This document shows positions 15,868-23,636 of a stretch of DNA of 32,167 nucleotides, piece after piece (the stretch's first letter is position 1; every line of letters begins with the position of its first letter). The notes under the pieces are model-generated. The model saw nothing but the letters and a program-made list of their open reading frames with translations, was not told where the DNA came from and ran no database searches. This stretch comes from Actinomycetes bacterium (GTDB taxonomy: Bacteria > Actinomycetota > Acidimicrobiia > Acidimicrobiales > JAMCPL01). The position numbers and the translations under genes are program-made. The stretch covers positions 1 through 32,167 of the forward strand of contig JAKBVZ010000002.1 in the NCBI GenBank assembly GCA_021841005.1, in the 5' to 3' direction.

Positions 15868-18191
15868 CAAGAGAACATGAGTCCTTTCCCTTTACTGCCG
15901 TACTGGGAAATGACGAGTTGCAGCTAGCACTGGTACTGGCCGCTGTCGATCCGACGATAGGCGGAGTGCTTGCATTGGGTGAGAAGGGGAGTGCTAAGTC
16001 GACAGCAGCAAGAAGCCTTGCGCGCCTGCTCCCTTCTGATGGCACGTTTGTCGAACTTCCCATTGGGGCTACGGAGGAGATGCTAAGCGGCACGATAGAC
16101 ATCGAATCAGCCATACGCGAAGGTGAGAAACGTCATATCCCAGGTCTGCTGTCCAGAGCTGATGGAGGCGTGCTTTATGTGGACGAGGTGAACCTGCTGC
16201 CTGATCATATAGTGGACGTTCTACTCGATTCTGCAGCTAGCGGTATAGCCAGGGTGGAACGGGATGGTATATCCGCAGTATACAGTTCGCGGTTTGTGCT
16301 GGTCGGTACGATGAACCCTGAGGAGGGCGGTCTGAGGCCACAATTACTGGACAGGTTTGGGCTGTGCGTGGAAGTGATGTCTCCGAAAGATCCTCTTGTG
16401 AGGGCAGAGATAATCAGGCGGCGCATTCAGTTCGATGCCGATCCGACCGGATTCAAGAAGACATTTGATGAAGCCGATGCAGCTCTTGCACAGAAGATCG
16501 CGTCTGCAAGGCCAGTTCCGGTTCCGGATGAAATCATTGAAAAAGTCGCCCGGCTCTGTGTCCATCTCTCACTGAGTGGAATGAGGGGCGACATAACGTG
16601 CTGCAAGGCTGCCTCCGCACTGTCTGGTTTCGAGGGAAGGGACGTGACGTCGCGTCATGATGTAATACGTGTTGCAAGGATCGCGCTCTCTCATAGGCGC
16701 AAGCGTGATCCCTTGAGCGATGGCTATGTCTCGGCGGAGGAGATGGAGGCTGCCCTCATGGAGATATTTGGTGACCATGGAGGCCGGCAGGCCATTTGGG
16801 ATACTTCCTTGGTAGGTGGCGACAATCACGATGGTTGCTCCGCTGATGCGTATACAGATGGCACCTTATGTGGTGAAGGAGAAGCGCTCGGAAATACCCT
16901 TCATGGCGGGCTAGGCGACTCAGGCATGGATGAAGGTGGTGGCCACACAGGTCTGAACGAGTCCATGGATGACGGGAGTTTCGATGACCTGGAATGCATC
17001 CCTACCAGGCAGGAGATGACAAGTACGTGCCAATCATTACGGTCATCGGATGCCTTCGCTATGCCGGATCGGAGTAGCAACACCGATGGGTCAGTTGCTG
17101 GTTTCCAGGGTGGGCACCATGAGGACCATGAGGACTACCTTTCCCGTGAAGGCAGCCAGGAGCAGCCGGTGGATTACGCTGGTTCCGGCATGCTGGACGA
17201 TGGATCGATGAACCCATTTGCAGGCCCGAATAGCGCAAAGGTATCTATTGCTTATCCGCAAGATGGAAATGCCGGGGGCAAGCCTGACGATTCGACGCGC
17301 ATGGGGCGACCTACCTGGTCTGCAGGTGGCAAAGGCGAGCGATCCGGTCGCGGTATCCAATCGGCGGCAGTACCTGGACGCGTAGTCAGGTATGTACCGG
17401 TACGAGGCCAGGGTGAGATCAGCCAGATTGGACAGGTCGCATTGGCACAAAGTATCGTGGTGGCTGCTTCACGCCAAGCCGCCCAAGCCTATCAAGACGT
17501 TCAGACGGTTCAGGCGGTTCAGGCGGTTCGGGGTGATCCTACTACCGCGACACCAACCGCATGTGATGCAGCCAGCCGGCCGGCGCTGAACATGCAACGG
17601 CAGGACCTGAGAGTCAAGGAGACTAGGGCAAGGAGGCCACGGCTTGTCGTGTTCGGGCTCGATACCTCTGGATCCATGGGAGTCCATCGCCGTATAGAGT
17701 TTGCACGCGGGGCCGTGGAATCATTGCTCTACGAATCCTACAGGCGTAGGGACAGGGTGGCTCTCGTAAGCGTCTGCGGATCGTCGGCGGAGGTTGTATT
17801 GAATCCCACGGGTAGTCTAGAGGTAGCTCGGTCACGCATCATGGAGTTGAAAACCGGAGGAAGGACTCCGTTGGCCAGCGGCATATCCAAGATGGCCGAA
17901 GTCATGCTGGCGGCAGATGATCGTGGATACGATACGCTTGGAGTGCTGGTCAGCGATGGCCGATCGACCTATGACTCGAGCGGGCTGGATCCGCATGTTT
18001 CGGCCTTAGCTGCGGCGGCTCGGATGAAGTCTGAGCATCTGCAATCTATCGTGGTAGACATATCCAGCACGTCAGGCGGTAATGCGATGCTTGACCTAGC
18101 GGAGGAACTGGCTGGAGCCATGGGTGCCAGACTGGTAAGGATCAGCGATACCGATCCCGGGCCGCTGGTCACGGCTATATCGCATTGCTGA
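15864..18191 (+). CDS. Fused ChlI/ChlD-type AAA+ and VWA subunit of cobaltochelatase
   Basis: This 775-aa protein joins the two ATPase-side subunits of magnesium/cobalt chelatases. The AAA+ domain (about 1-300) has the Walker A motif GEKGSAKST at about 39-47, GGVLYVDEVNLLPDH (Walker B) and LVGTMNPEEGGLRPQLLDRF (sensor region). A long acidic, low-complexity linker (about 310-590) includes 9-bp repeats encoding VQAVQAV. The C-terminal VWA domain (about 590-775) has the MIDAS motif DTSGSMG at about 599 and GGRTPLASGI. The start overlaps the cobN stop, with AGGAG 9 nt upstream. The natural role is to power CobN in a two-polypeptide chelatase in place of CobS/CobT, as in many actinobacteria. Confidence 0.92.
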   Translation: MTREHESFPFTAVLGNDELQLALVLAAVDPTIGGVLALGEKGSAKSTAARSLARLLPSDGTFVELPIGATEEMLSGTIDIESAIREGEKRHIPGLLSRADGGVLYVDEVNLLPDHIVDVLLDSAASGIARVERDGISAVYSSRFVLVGTMNPEEGGLRPQLLDRFGLCVEVMSPKDPLVRAEIIRRRIQFDADPTGFKKTFDEADAALAQKIASARPVPVPDEIIEKVARLCVHLSLSGMRGDITCCKAASALSGFEGRDVTSRHDVIRVARIALSHRRKRDPLSDGYVSAEEMEAALMEIFGDHGGRQAIWDTSLVGGDNHDGCSADAYTDGTLCGEGEALGNTLHGGLGDSGMDEGGGHTGLNESMDDGSFDDLECIPTRQEMTSTCQSLRSSDAFAMPDRSSNTDGSVAGFQGGHHEDHEDYLSREGSQEQPVDYAGSGMLDDGSMNPFAGPNSAKVSIAYPQDGNAGGKPDDSTRMGRPTWSAGGKGERSGRGIQSAAVPGRVVRYVPVRGQGEISQIGQVALAQSIVVAASRQAAQAYQDVQTVQAVQAVRGDPTTATPTACDAASRPALNMQRQDLRVKETRARRPRLVVFGLDTSGSMGVHRRIEFARGAVESLLYESYRRRDRVALVSVCGSSAEVVLNPTGSLEVARSRIMELKTGGRTPLASGISKMAEVMLAADDRGYDTLGVLVSDGRSTYDSSGLDPHVSALAAAARMKSEHLQSIVVDISSTSGGNAMLDLAEELAGAMGARLVRISDTDPGPLVTAISHC

Positions 18192-18314
18192 CAACGGCGC
18201 CGATCCGCCGCCTTGCAATCACAACTCTCTGGTACATATAAACCATCCATATGAGTGAGTTGGACTGGAATATGCCAAGGGATGCGGGTTTGCTTGATAC
18301 GGTCGTGTGAGCAG

Positions 18315-18320
18315 TAGACT
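18315..18320 (+). promoter_or_regulatory. Candidate -10 box for npdG (leaderless)
   Basis: TAGACT ends 7 nt before the ATG at 18328, which would place the transcription start at the start codon. No Shine-Dalgarno lies between. Confidence 0.35.
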
Positions 18321-18327
18321 GCGTTGT

Positions 18328-18984
18328 ATGGACATAGGAATCATCGGAGGTACCGGGCCACTAGGTAGGGGACTGGCCACTAGGTTTGCAGCAGCTGGAT
18401 TGGACGTGCGGCTTGGCTCCAGAGACCCCGAACGGGCCGCCAAAGTGGTTACAGATATTGCAGCGATGTGTGTCAACCCGGATTGCAAGCTTACCGGTGT
18501 ATCGAACATGGATGCGGCGGCGGCAGAGGTTGTATTTGTCACCACTCCGTGGGATGGGGCGGTGTCCACTGTTAAACCTCTCGCTGGTGACCTGGCAGGC
18601 AAGCCTGTCGTGTCAACCTTGAATGCGCTGGTGAAGACCGGTAGGGAGTTCCTGCCCATGCTGGGACCGAGAGGGTCGATGGCTGGACTCGTCGCCGCTG
18701 CACTTCCGCAATCGATGGTCGTTGCGGCAGGGCATCATCTGCCGGCTTCAGTACTGTGCGATATCCGGGCAACTTTACAAGCCGATATACTGCTCTGTTC
18801 AGATCATCCAACAGCAAAGGAGACCGTAAGCAACCTTCTGCGCCAGATAGAGGGAATCCGATGTCTTGATGCCGGCAGCCTTGCTCAGTCTGGGGCGTTG
18901 GAGGCATTTACAGCTGTGTTGATCAATATAAATATGCGCTACGGCGGCGAGGCCACCGTAGCCATCAGCGGCCTTGCCGGATAA
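18328..18984 (+). CDS. npdG: NADPH-dependent F420 reductase (F420:NADP oxidoreductase)
   Basis: The enzyme moves hydride between NADP(H) and the deazaflavin F420. The N-terminal Rossmann motif MDIGIIGGTGPLGRGLATRF and the NADP-specific LGSRDPERA are typical of the NpdG/Fno family, as are VFVTTPWDG and the C-terminal RCLDAGSLAQSGALEAFTA. The frame opens with a GTG at 18307, but I prefer the ATG at 18328 (218 aa) because the dinucleotide fold starts there and a -10-like box lies 7 nt upstream. It stands alone after the B12 operon, 136 bp from chlID. Its presence implies that the organism makes or uses F420; no F420-synthesis gene is in the window. Confidence 0.88.
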   Translation: MDIGIIGGTGPLGRGLATRFAAAGLDVRLGSRDPERAAKVVTDIAAMCVNPDCKLTGVSNMDAAAAEVVFVTTPWDGAVSTVKPLAGDLAGKPVVSTLNALVKTGREFLPMLGPRGSMAGLVAAALPQSMVVAAGHHLPASVLCDIRATLQADILLCSDHPTAKETVSNLLRQIEGIRCLDAGSLAQSGALEAFTAVLININMRYGGEATVAISGLAG

Positions 18985-19027
18985 TTAAGGATACCGGTCG
19001 GCGTCGGGGGCAGCCGGCACAGCAACA

Positions 19028-19127
19028 CTCCGGCCACTCGACGCTTTCCCATCGTGTCTTCGAGTAGCGCGGTCGTTTACCCCGAGCACGTTCCCATGCT
19101 CCGGCCACTCGACGCTTTCCCATCGTG
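19028..19127. repeat. 29-bp direct repeat, 71-bp spacing, between npdG and the phosphoesterase gene
   Basis: Two identical 29-bp copies (both starting ctccggccactcgacg and ending cccatcgtg) occupy 19028-19056 and 19099-19127. The sequence between them is not repeated. No gene lies in 18985-19215. The spacing equals that of the unrelated repeats at 130-461, 2642-2811 and 21111-21218. Confidence 0.9.
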
Positions 19128-19201
19128 ATTCGTTCGCACGCCTGAACTGCCCGAATCGGGCTCAATGTTGTTACCGACTGGTACAGGACCAATCGTTCAG
19201 A

Positions 19202-19207
19202 TATATT
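19202..19207 (+). promoter_or_regulatory. Candidate -10 box for the phosphoesterase gene
   Basis: TATATT lies 8 nt before the ATG at 19216 and 2 nt before the ATG at 19210. No Shine-Dalgarno is seen, so a leaderless transcript is possible. Confidence 0.3.
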
Positions 19208-19215
19208 TGATGTTT

Positions 19216-21003
19216 ATGAATATTCAGGACCACCATGAAGACGGGAAATACGGCATCAATAGTCAAGATGCGTACATTGCAGCTGAATTGGGAGCAGACG
19301 TAGGGGGTGACAGCTATGTATCACATGAGTTGGATCGCTTTTGCGCAGTGCACCGCATCAGCAGGCGAGAACTTATCAGCTCGGGGCTTGCAGCAGGTGC
19401 AGCCCTTTTTCTGGCAGGGTGCAGTACCTCGCCAAGCCGCAAGGTCACGGTGCCTGCCAAGCCCGCCCTCGAACACTGTCCAGGCGGCGGCAGCCTCACC
19501 GATATAGAGCATGTGGTAGTGCTTATGATGGAAAACCGGTCTTTTGACCACTTCTTCGGGTCATACCCGGGAGTACGGGGATTCAACGATCGTCCGGCCG
19601 GCAAAGCAGGAGCATTTGCTCAGCCGTGGCCAATCGCTGATGGTGGACGGAGTCCTGGATATCTCCTGCCATACCACCTCGACACAGCCGACCTAGCCTT
19701 GAGGGCATCCATTGTAGGCAACGTGAATGTGCCAGACCATGATTGGCGACCACAGCATCTGAGCTGGAACAAAGGCGCCATGAATAGCTTCGTAACTACC
19801 CATGCCCTGTTTGACGGTAAGCCGTATGCACCTCTCGTTATGGGATACTACAACCGTAACGATATACCGTTTTGGTACTCGCTTGCCGATTCATTCACGC
19901 TATGCGATAATTATTTTTGCTCGGTGATGGGGCCGACCATGCCTAATCGTCTCTATGCCATGAGCGGCACCATAGATCCAGGCGGCAAGCATGGTGGCCC
20001 CATCGTAAATACGCCCGGAATCTCAGGCGCGCAAAGTAGTAAAGATTACCTGTTTACCTGCTCGTGGACGACAATGTTTGATCGGCTTGAATCGCAGGGT
20101 GTTTCCTGGAAGGTCTACCAGCAGCCTGGCAGCTCTATAGGGAGCCTTGAATCCATTAATTTGGGAATCGGTTTCAACGCGTTACTCTATTTCAAGCAGT
20201 TCGAGAACCCACGCAGCAGCCTGTACCAGAATGCGTTTGCTTCGAGTTGGCCGTCCAGTTTCGAGGCGGACGTCTCCAGTGGCGAGCTGCCAGAAGTGTC
20301 GTGGCTGATTCCGCCGGTCATTGCTTCCGTGCATCCTCCGGCACCGCCACAGCTCGGTGCCTGGATGGTCGCCAGGGTTATCAATGCGCTTGCAGCCAAT
20401 CCAAAGGTATGGGCCAAGACGGCTCTTTTTATCATGTTCGACGAGAATGGTGGATTCTTCGATCATGTGGCACCACCTACCGCTCCACCAGGCACTGCCG
20501 GTGAGTACCTTACCGCCGCTCCGCCCACCGATGCTTACGGTATAACAGGACCGATAGGCCTGGGATTTCGCGTTCCGTTGCTTGTTGTCTCTCCGTTCAG
20601 TCGCGGTGGGTGGATCAATTCAGATCGCTTTGATCATACCTCGGTATTGCGGTTTATCGAGACGCGTTTCGGAGTGGAGGTGCCAAATCTCTCTTCTTGG
20701 CGGAGGGAGACCGTAGGTGACCTGACCACTGCACTTGACTTTAGTTCGCCCGACCTCTCGCTGCCGAGCCTTCCGCCGGCGCCCATGGCAAGCACTACGC
20801 TGCTCGCTCAGTATCCTGCGGGTAAGGCACTTCTATCTCATGCATCACCTACATCACCAATCGATTCTGCAGCACTCGATGCGATACTCCCACTCGCATA
20901 CCAGACGCCTAATGTCCCGCCTCCGCCGATCAGTCAATACCTTCCGGTTCAGGAATCGGGCAAGGCGCGTACTCGCACGCTGGAACCTTGCCCACCAGTA
21001 TGA
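19216..21003 (+). CDS. Tat-exported lipoprotein, phospholipase C / acid phosphatase (phosphoesterase) family
   Basis: The core belongs to the bacterial phosphoesterase family that includes non-specific phospholipases C and AcpA-type phosphatases: IEHVVVLMMENRSFDHFFGS (metal-binding and nucleophile region), GPTMPNRLYAMSGT, SWKVYQQPG, and FIMFDENGGFFDHVAPP. The leader HRISRRELISSGLAAGA followed by LFLAGC is a twin-arginine signal with a lipobox, so the mature protein is probably anchored outside the membrane at Cys. With the ATG at 19216 (595 aa) the arginine pair lies near residue 50, an unusually long n-region; a GTG just before HRISRR would give a standard Tat leader but lacks a clear ribosome site. 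It probably cleaves phospholipids or other phosphoesters; the substrate is unknown. Confidence 0.88.
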   Translation: MNIQDHHEDGKYGINSQDAYIAAELGADVGGDSYVSHELDRFCAVHRISRRELISSGLAAGAALFLAGCSTSPSRKVTVPAKPALEHCPGGGSLTDIEHVVVLMMENRSFDHFFGSYPGVRGFNDRPAGKAGAFAQPWPIADGGRSPGYLLPYHLDTADLALRASIVGNVNVPDHDWRPQHLSWNKGAMNSFVTTHALFDGKPYAPLVMGYYNRNDIPFWYSLADSFTLCDNYFCSVMGPTMPNRLYAMSGTIDPGGKHGGPIVNTPGISGAQSSKDYLFTCSWTTMFDRLESQGVSWKVYQQPGSSIGSLESINLGIGFNALLYFKQFENPRSSLYQNAFASSWPSSFEADVSSGELPEVSWLIPPVIASVHPPAPPQLGAWMVARVINALAANPKVWAKTALFIMFDENGGFFDHVAPPTAPPGTAGEYLTAAPPTDAYGITGPIGLGFRVPLLVVSPFSRGGWINSDRFDHTSVLRFIETRFGVEVPNLSSWRRETVGDLTTALDFSSPDLSLPSLPPAPMASTTLLAQYPAGKALLSHASPTSPIDSAALDAILPLAYQTPNVPPPPISQYLPVQESGKARTRTLEPCPPV

Positions 21004-21044
21004 GCCAAGAAGCCTGCTGTGACGCAACCAGCTCCAGTTATACC

Positions 21045-21104
21045 AGGATTACCGCTCCGAGGTTACCGCTCGATAGGTTACTGCCTCAGGGTTGCTACCT
21101 GTAT
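21045..21104. repeat. Four degenerate 15-bp tandem units after the phosphoesterase gene
   Basis: Units at 21045, 21060, 21075 and 21090 resemble aggttaccgctcgat, with increasing divergence. They fill the convergent gap just before the 37-bp repeat at 21111. Confidence 0.6.
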
Positions 21105-21110
21105 TTGCCG

Positions 21111-21218
21111 CCTTCTTTGCGGTAATGCCGCTCAAGCAGAATGCTATTATTTGCGACATGTTGACACTGGTGCAGGTAAGACCTTCTTTGCGGTAATGCC
21201 GCTCAAGCAGAATGCTAT
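21111..21218. repeat. Perfect 37-bp direct repeat, 71-bp spacing, at the tetR 3' end
   Basis: Two identical 37-bp copies (21111-21147 and 21182-21218) begin ccttctttgcggtaatg and end cagaatgctat; the 34 bp between are unrelated. Each copy contains small inverted repeats (gcgg/ccgc and agca/tgct). Copy 2 encodes the TetR peptide IAFCLSGITAKK; copy 1 abuts the tetR stop codon, sharing one base with it. Confidence 0.95.
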
Positions 21219-21770
21219 GGCGGTCGCGGCCACCTTGTGAGGGTCTTCGCCGCGTTCGACGATCATCAGCCTGGCCAAGCTCGATGTCACGCCTAATATC
21301 GCATAGGCAATGACAACCGGATCATCCCTTCGTATCAGACCTGCATCCATGCCCGCCTTGACGTGGGGAAGGGCATCTGCGATTGCAGTCTCTTCGCCCT
21401 GGCGCACTAGACTTGCAAATTGCTCGTCCACCTTAGCCTGTTCCATCAGCAGGAAGAGATGTAGATTGGACGCGAGCCATGCGAACGATGCCTGGATTGC
21501 AACGGCTATCCGGTGCAACGGATCCGGCTCATCAGCTATGGCCTGCCGCTGTACGCGCCGCAGATCGCGTTGGGCTTCCGCTAGGACTTCTCTGAGCAGC
21601 ATATCTTTCGATTCAAAGTACCAGTAGAAGACTCCCTTGCCTACTCCAAGTCCGTTGACTATGTCAGATACGGAGGTCTGGTGGTAGCCGTTTCTTGCAA
21701 ATTCCTGCGCGGCATAGTCCATTATCTGCTTGCGACGCCGGTTTCCCTTGGAGGTCAGATGCTGCGGCAT
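21147..21770 (-). CDS. TetR-family transcriptional regulator
   Basis: This 207-aa protein has a typical N-terminal TetR helix-turn-helix (about residues 12-58): RKQIMDYAAQEFARNGYHQ, SVSDIVNGLGVGKGVFYWYF and ESKDMLLREVL. The C-terminal half is a generic ligand-binding helical domain with no recognisable subfamily. It lies 25 bp downstream of the carbamoyltransferase gene on the same strand, so it may be the last gene of the glpK operon and regulate it. Its last codons carry one copy of the 37-bp repeat, whose second copy begins at the stop codon; the C-terminus may therefore have been altered by that duplication. No Shine-Dalgarno is clear at the chosen ATG. Confidence 0.9.
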   Translation of the reverse strand: MPQHLTSKGNRRRKQIMDYAAQEFARNGYHQTSVSDIVNGLGVGKGVFYWYFESKDMLLREVLAEAQRDLRRVQRQAIADEPDPLHRIAVAIQASFAWLASNLHLFLLMEQAKVDEQFASLVRQGEETAIADALPHVKAGMDAGLIRRDDPVVIAYAILGVTSSLARLMIVERGEDPHKVAATAIAFCLSGITAKKVLPAPVSTCRK

Positions 21771-21795
21771 TGCTATGGATGCGTCAAGACGGGAT

Positions 21796-23490
21796 CTACG
21801 ACCCGGTACCAGGTCCGCGGTCGAGCTTTTCCACCATTGCCCCTTCGATGAAGAGCGCGTCCATGTCGCTCTTCAGGAAATCGGCTACCGCCTCCTCTGG
21901 GCGGTTGACTATAGGTTCGCCCCGTAGGTTGAAGCTCGTGTTCAGGACAACAGGCACGCCGGTCAACTGTCCCATCTGCTCGATCAACCGGTGGAACGTG
22001 GCGTTGGATTCTCTGGTTACGGTCTGCAGCCTACCGGTTCCATCGACATGGGTTACAGCCGCTATCTCGTTCCGGCGCTCTTGCCTCACCTCTTCGACCA
22101 TGAGCATGAAAGGATTGGGAATATAGTCATCGAAGTAGTCAGCAGCTCTATCCTCCAGCACGCTTGGAGCGAAGGGCCTGAACCACTCGCGCCTCTTTAC
22201 CTGATCGTTTACCCTGTCGCGCATTGCGGCAGGTCTCGGGTCTGCGATAATCGAGCGTGCGCCAAGAGCTCTCGGACCTATCTCGGCTCTTCCCTGGAAC
22301 CAGCCTATGACCTTGCCATTGGCCACAAGAGTGGCTCCTCTGGATGCTGGATCATCAATTTCAACTGGATCGAGTCCGGCTGCTTTCATTGCCCGCAGTC
22401 CATCGGCAGTGGTGAATGCCGGCCCAAGATAAGGATGCTCCATTACCCAAGAACGCTCATTGCCGAGAATCTGATGCCAGGCGAATAGAGCCGCTCCGAG
22501 TGAGTTGCCGCAGTCCGCTGCTGCAGGTTGTATGAACACGTCATCGTAACCGGCTTCGCGTGCTATTCGAGTGTTCATTACTGAGTTCAGAGCGACGCCA
22601 CCGGACAGGCAGAGGTTCTTGGCTCCTGTCGTCTTCTGGAGCCCCCTTGCCAGATGCAACGCCGCTTCCTCGGTGACTATTTGAACAGCATAGGCGAGAT
22701 CCTTGTGCAGGTCGTGGATTTCGCTTTCAGGTTCCCTTGGAGGTCCCCATCTGTTCACGAATCTCCTGGACAGGGGCTGCCCCTCCCGCTGGTATCCGAA
22801 CCATGATAGGTTGACACGGAACAGGCCGTCCTGCTTCAGCCTGATCAGCCCGCGCAAGCTGTCCGCATGGCGTGAAGTTCCATATGGAGCCAGCCCCATC
22901 ACCTTGCCTTCATCCGCATTTGGCAGGAACCCCAGATACCAGGTGAGGGCTGAGTACACCTCACCAAGTGAGTGCGGGTTGCGAACCTTGGCTATGGGGC
23001 GTATCCTAGGTCCTTCTGCATACGATAGTGTCGTGGAGAGGAAATCGCCTCCACGATCCAGGGTGAGTACTGCAGCTGATTCGAATGGACTGGCGAAGTA
23101 TGCAGATGCTGCGTGAGCCAGATGATGGCCGACATGGTATATTGGACCGCTCCAACGCCATCTCTTGCGAAAAGCGGTCTCCCTGTACACGAGGCGGCCA
23201 TCCACGAACGCCTGAGCAGCCAACCGCTTTGGGGCACCTCTCACAATAGCATCTATCGCGCCCAGTTGGAAGTCCTTCCATGGCTGGTGAGCAAAGGCGA
23301 CTGCGTCCAAATCATCAAGAGAAATGCCTGCCTGGTCGAGACAGAACTGTATGGAGAGATCTGGGAACCTTCGAGTATGACGGTCACGATTGAAGCGTTC
23401 CTCCTCTCCCATGGCTACCGGCAGGCCGTCAATTACCAGGCAAGCAGCCGTGTCGTGGCTGAAACAGTTGATACCGAGTATTGCAGTCAT
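21796..23490 (-). CDS. NodU/CmcH-family O-carbamoyltransferase
   Basis: Enzymes of this family transfer carbamoyl from carbamoyl phosphate, via carbamoyl-adenylate, to hydroxyl groups of sugars, antibiotics or toxins (NodU, CmcH, TobZ, SxtI). The N-terminal ASKHA-fold domain shows LGINCFSHDTAACLV, GEEERFNRDRHT, YHVGHHLAHAASAYFASPF, NADEGKVMGLAPYG and LCLSGGVALNSVMN; the C-terminal domain has WFQGRAEIGPRALGARSI, REWFRPFAPSV and VVLNTSFNLRGEPIV. At 564 aa it is complete. The ATG overlaps the stop of the upstream 49-aa ORF (ATGA). The acceptor is unknown; context with glycerol kinase and a membrane peptide suggests a small or lipid-linked polyol rather than an antibiotic, but that is inference. 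Confidence 0.93.
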   Translation of the reverse strand: MTAILGINCFSHDTAACLVIDGLPVAMGEEERFNRDRHTRRFPDLSIQFCLDQAGISLDDLDAVAFAHQPWKDFQLGAIDAIVRGAPKRLAAQAFVDGRLVYRETAFRKRWRWSGPIYHVGHHLAHAASAYFASPFESAAVLTLDRGGDFLSTTLSYAEGPRIRPIAKVRNPHSLGEVYSALTWYLGFLPNADEGKVMGLAPYGTSRHADSLRGLIRLKQDGLFRVNLSWFGYQREGQPLSRRFVNRWGPPREPESEIHDLHKDLAYAVQIVTEEAALHLARGLQKTTGAKNLCLSGGVALNSVMNTRIAREAGYDDVFIQPAAADCGNSLGAALFAWHQILGNERSWVMEHPYLGPAFTTADGLRAMKAAGLDPVEIDDPASRGATLVANGKVIGWFQGRAEIGPRALGARSIIADPRPAAMRDRVNDQVKRREWFRPFAPSVLEDRAADYFDDYIPNPFMLMVEEVRQERRNEIAAVTHVDGTGRLQTVTRESNATFHRLIEQMGQLTGVPVVLNTSFNLRGEPIVNRPEEAVADFLKSDMDALFIEGAMVEKLDRGPGTGS

Positions 23491-23636
23491 CCTGCGTGCT
23501 CGTTCCGATATGTTCCGTATCCGGTGACGGCGACAACCGTGAGGACCACCATGATGATTATACCGGAGCCATGGATGTCACGTGCCGGATCTGGTAGAGC
23601 GCGGCCGTAATCGGGCCAAGTACGTCCAGCGATCAT
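23487..23636 (-). CDS. 49-aa single-helix membrane peptide between glpK and the carbamoyltransferase gene
   Basis: The ORF runs from an ATG at 23636, whose ATGA overlaps the glpK stop, to a TGA that overlaps the carbamoyltransferase ATG, again as ATGA. The peptide begins MIAGRTWPDYGRALPD, then has a hydrophobic stretch GSGIIIMVVLTVVAVTGYG (about residues 23-41) and a short polar tail YRNEHAG. A frame fitted exactly by two stop/start overlaps is strong evidence that it is translated. Carbamoyltransferase loci elsewhere often carry small membrane proteins (SxtJ-like, DUF5989), but I see no clear sequence match. It could anchor the carbamoyltransferase to the membrane. The frame also extends upstream to 23696, but the extension lies within glpK. 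Confidence 0.7.
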   Translation of the reverse strand: MIAGRTWPDYGRALPDPARDIHGSGIIIMVVLTVVAVTGYGTYRNEHAG

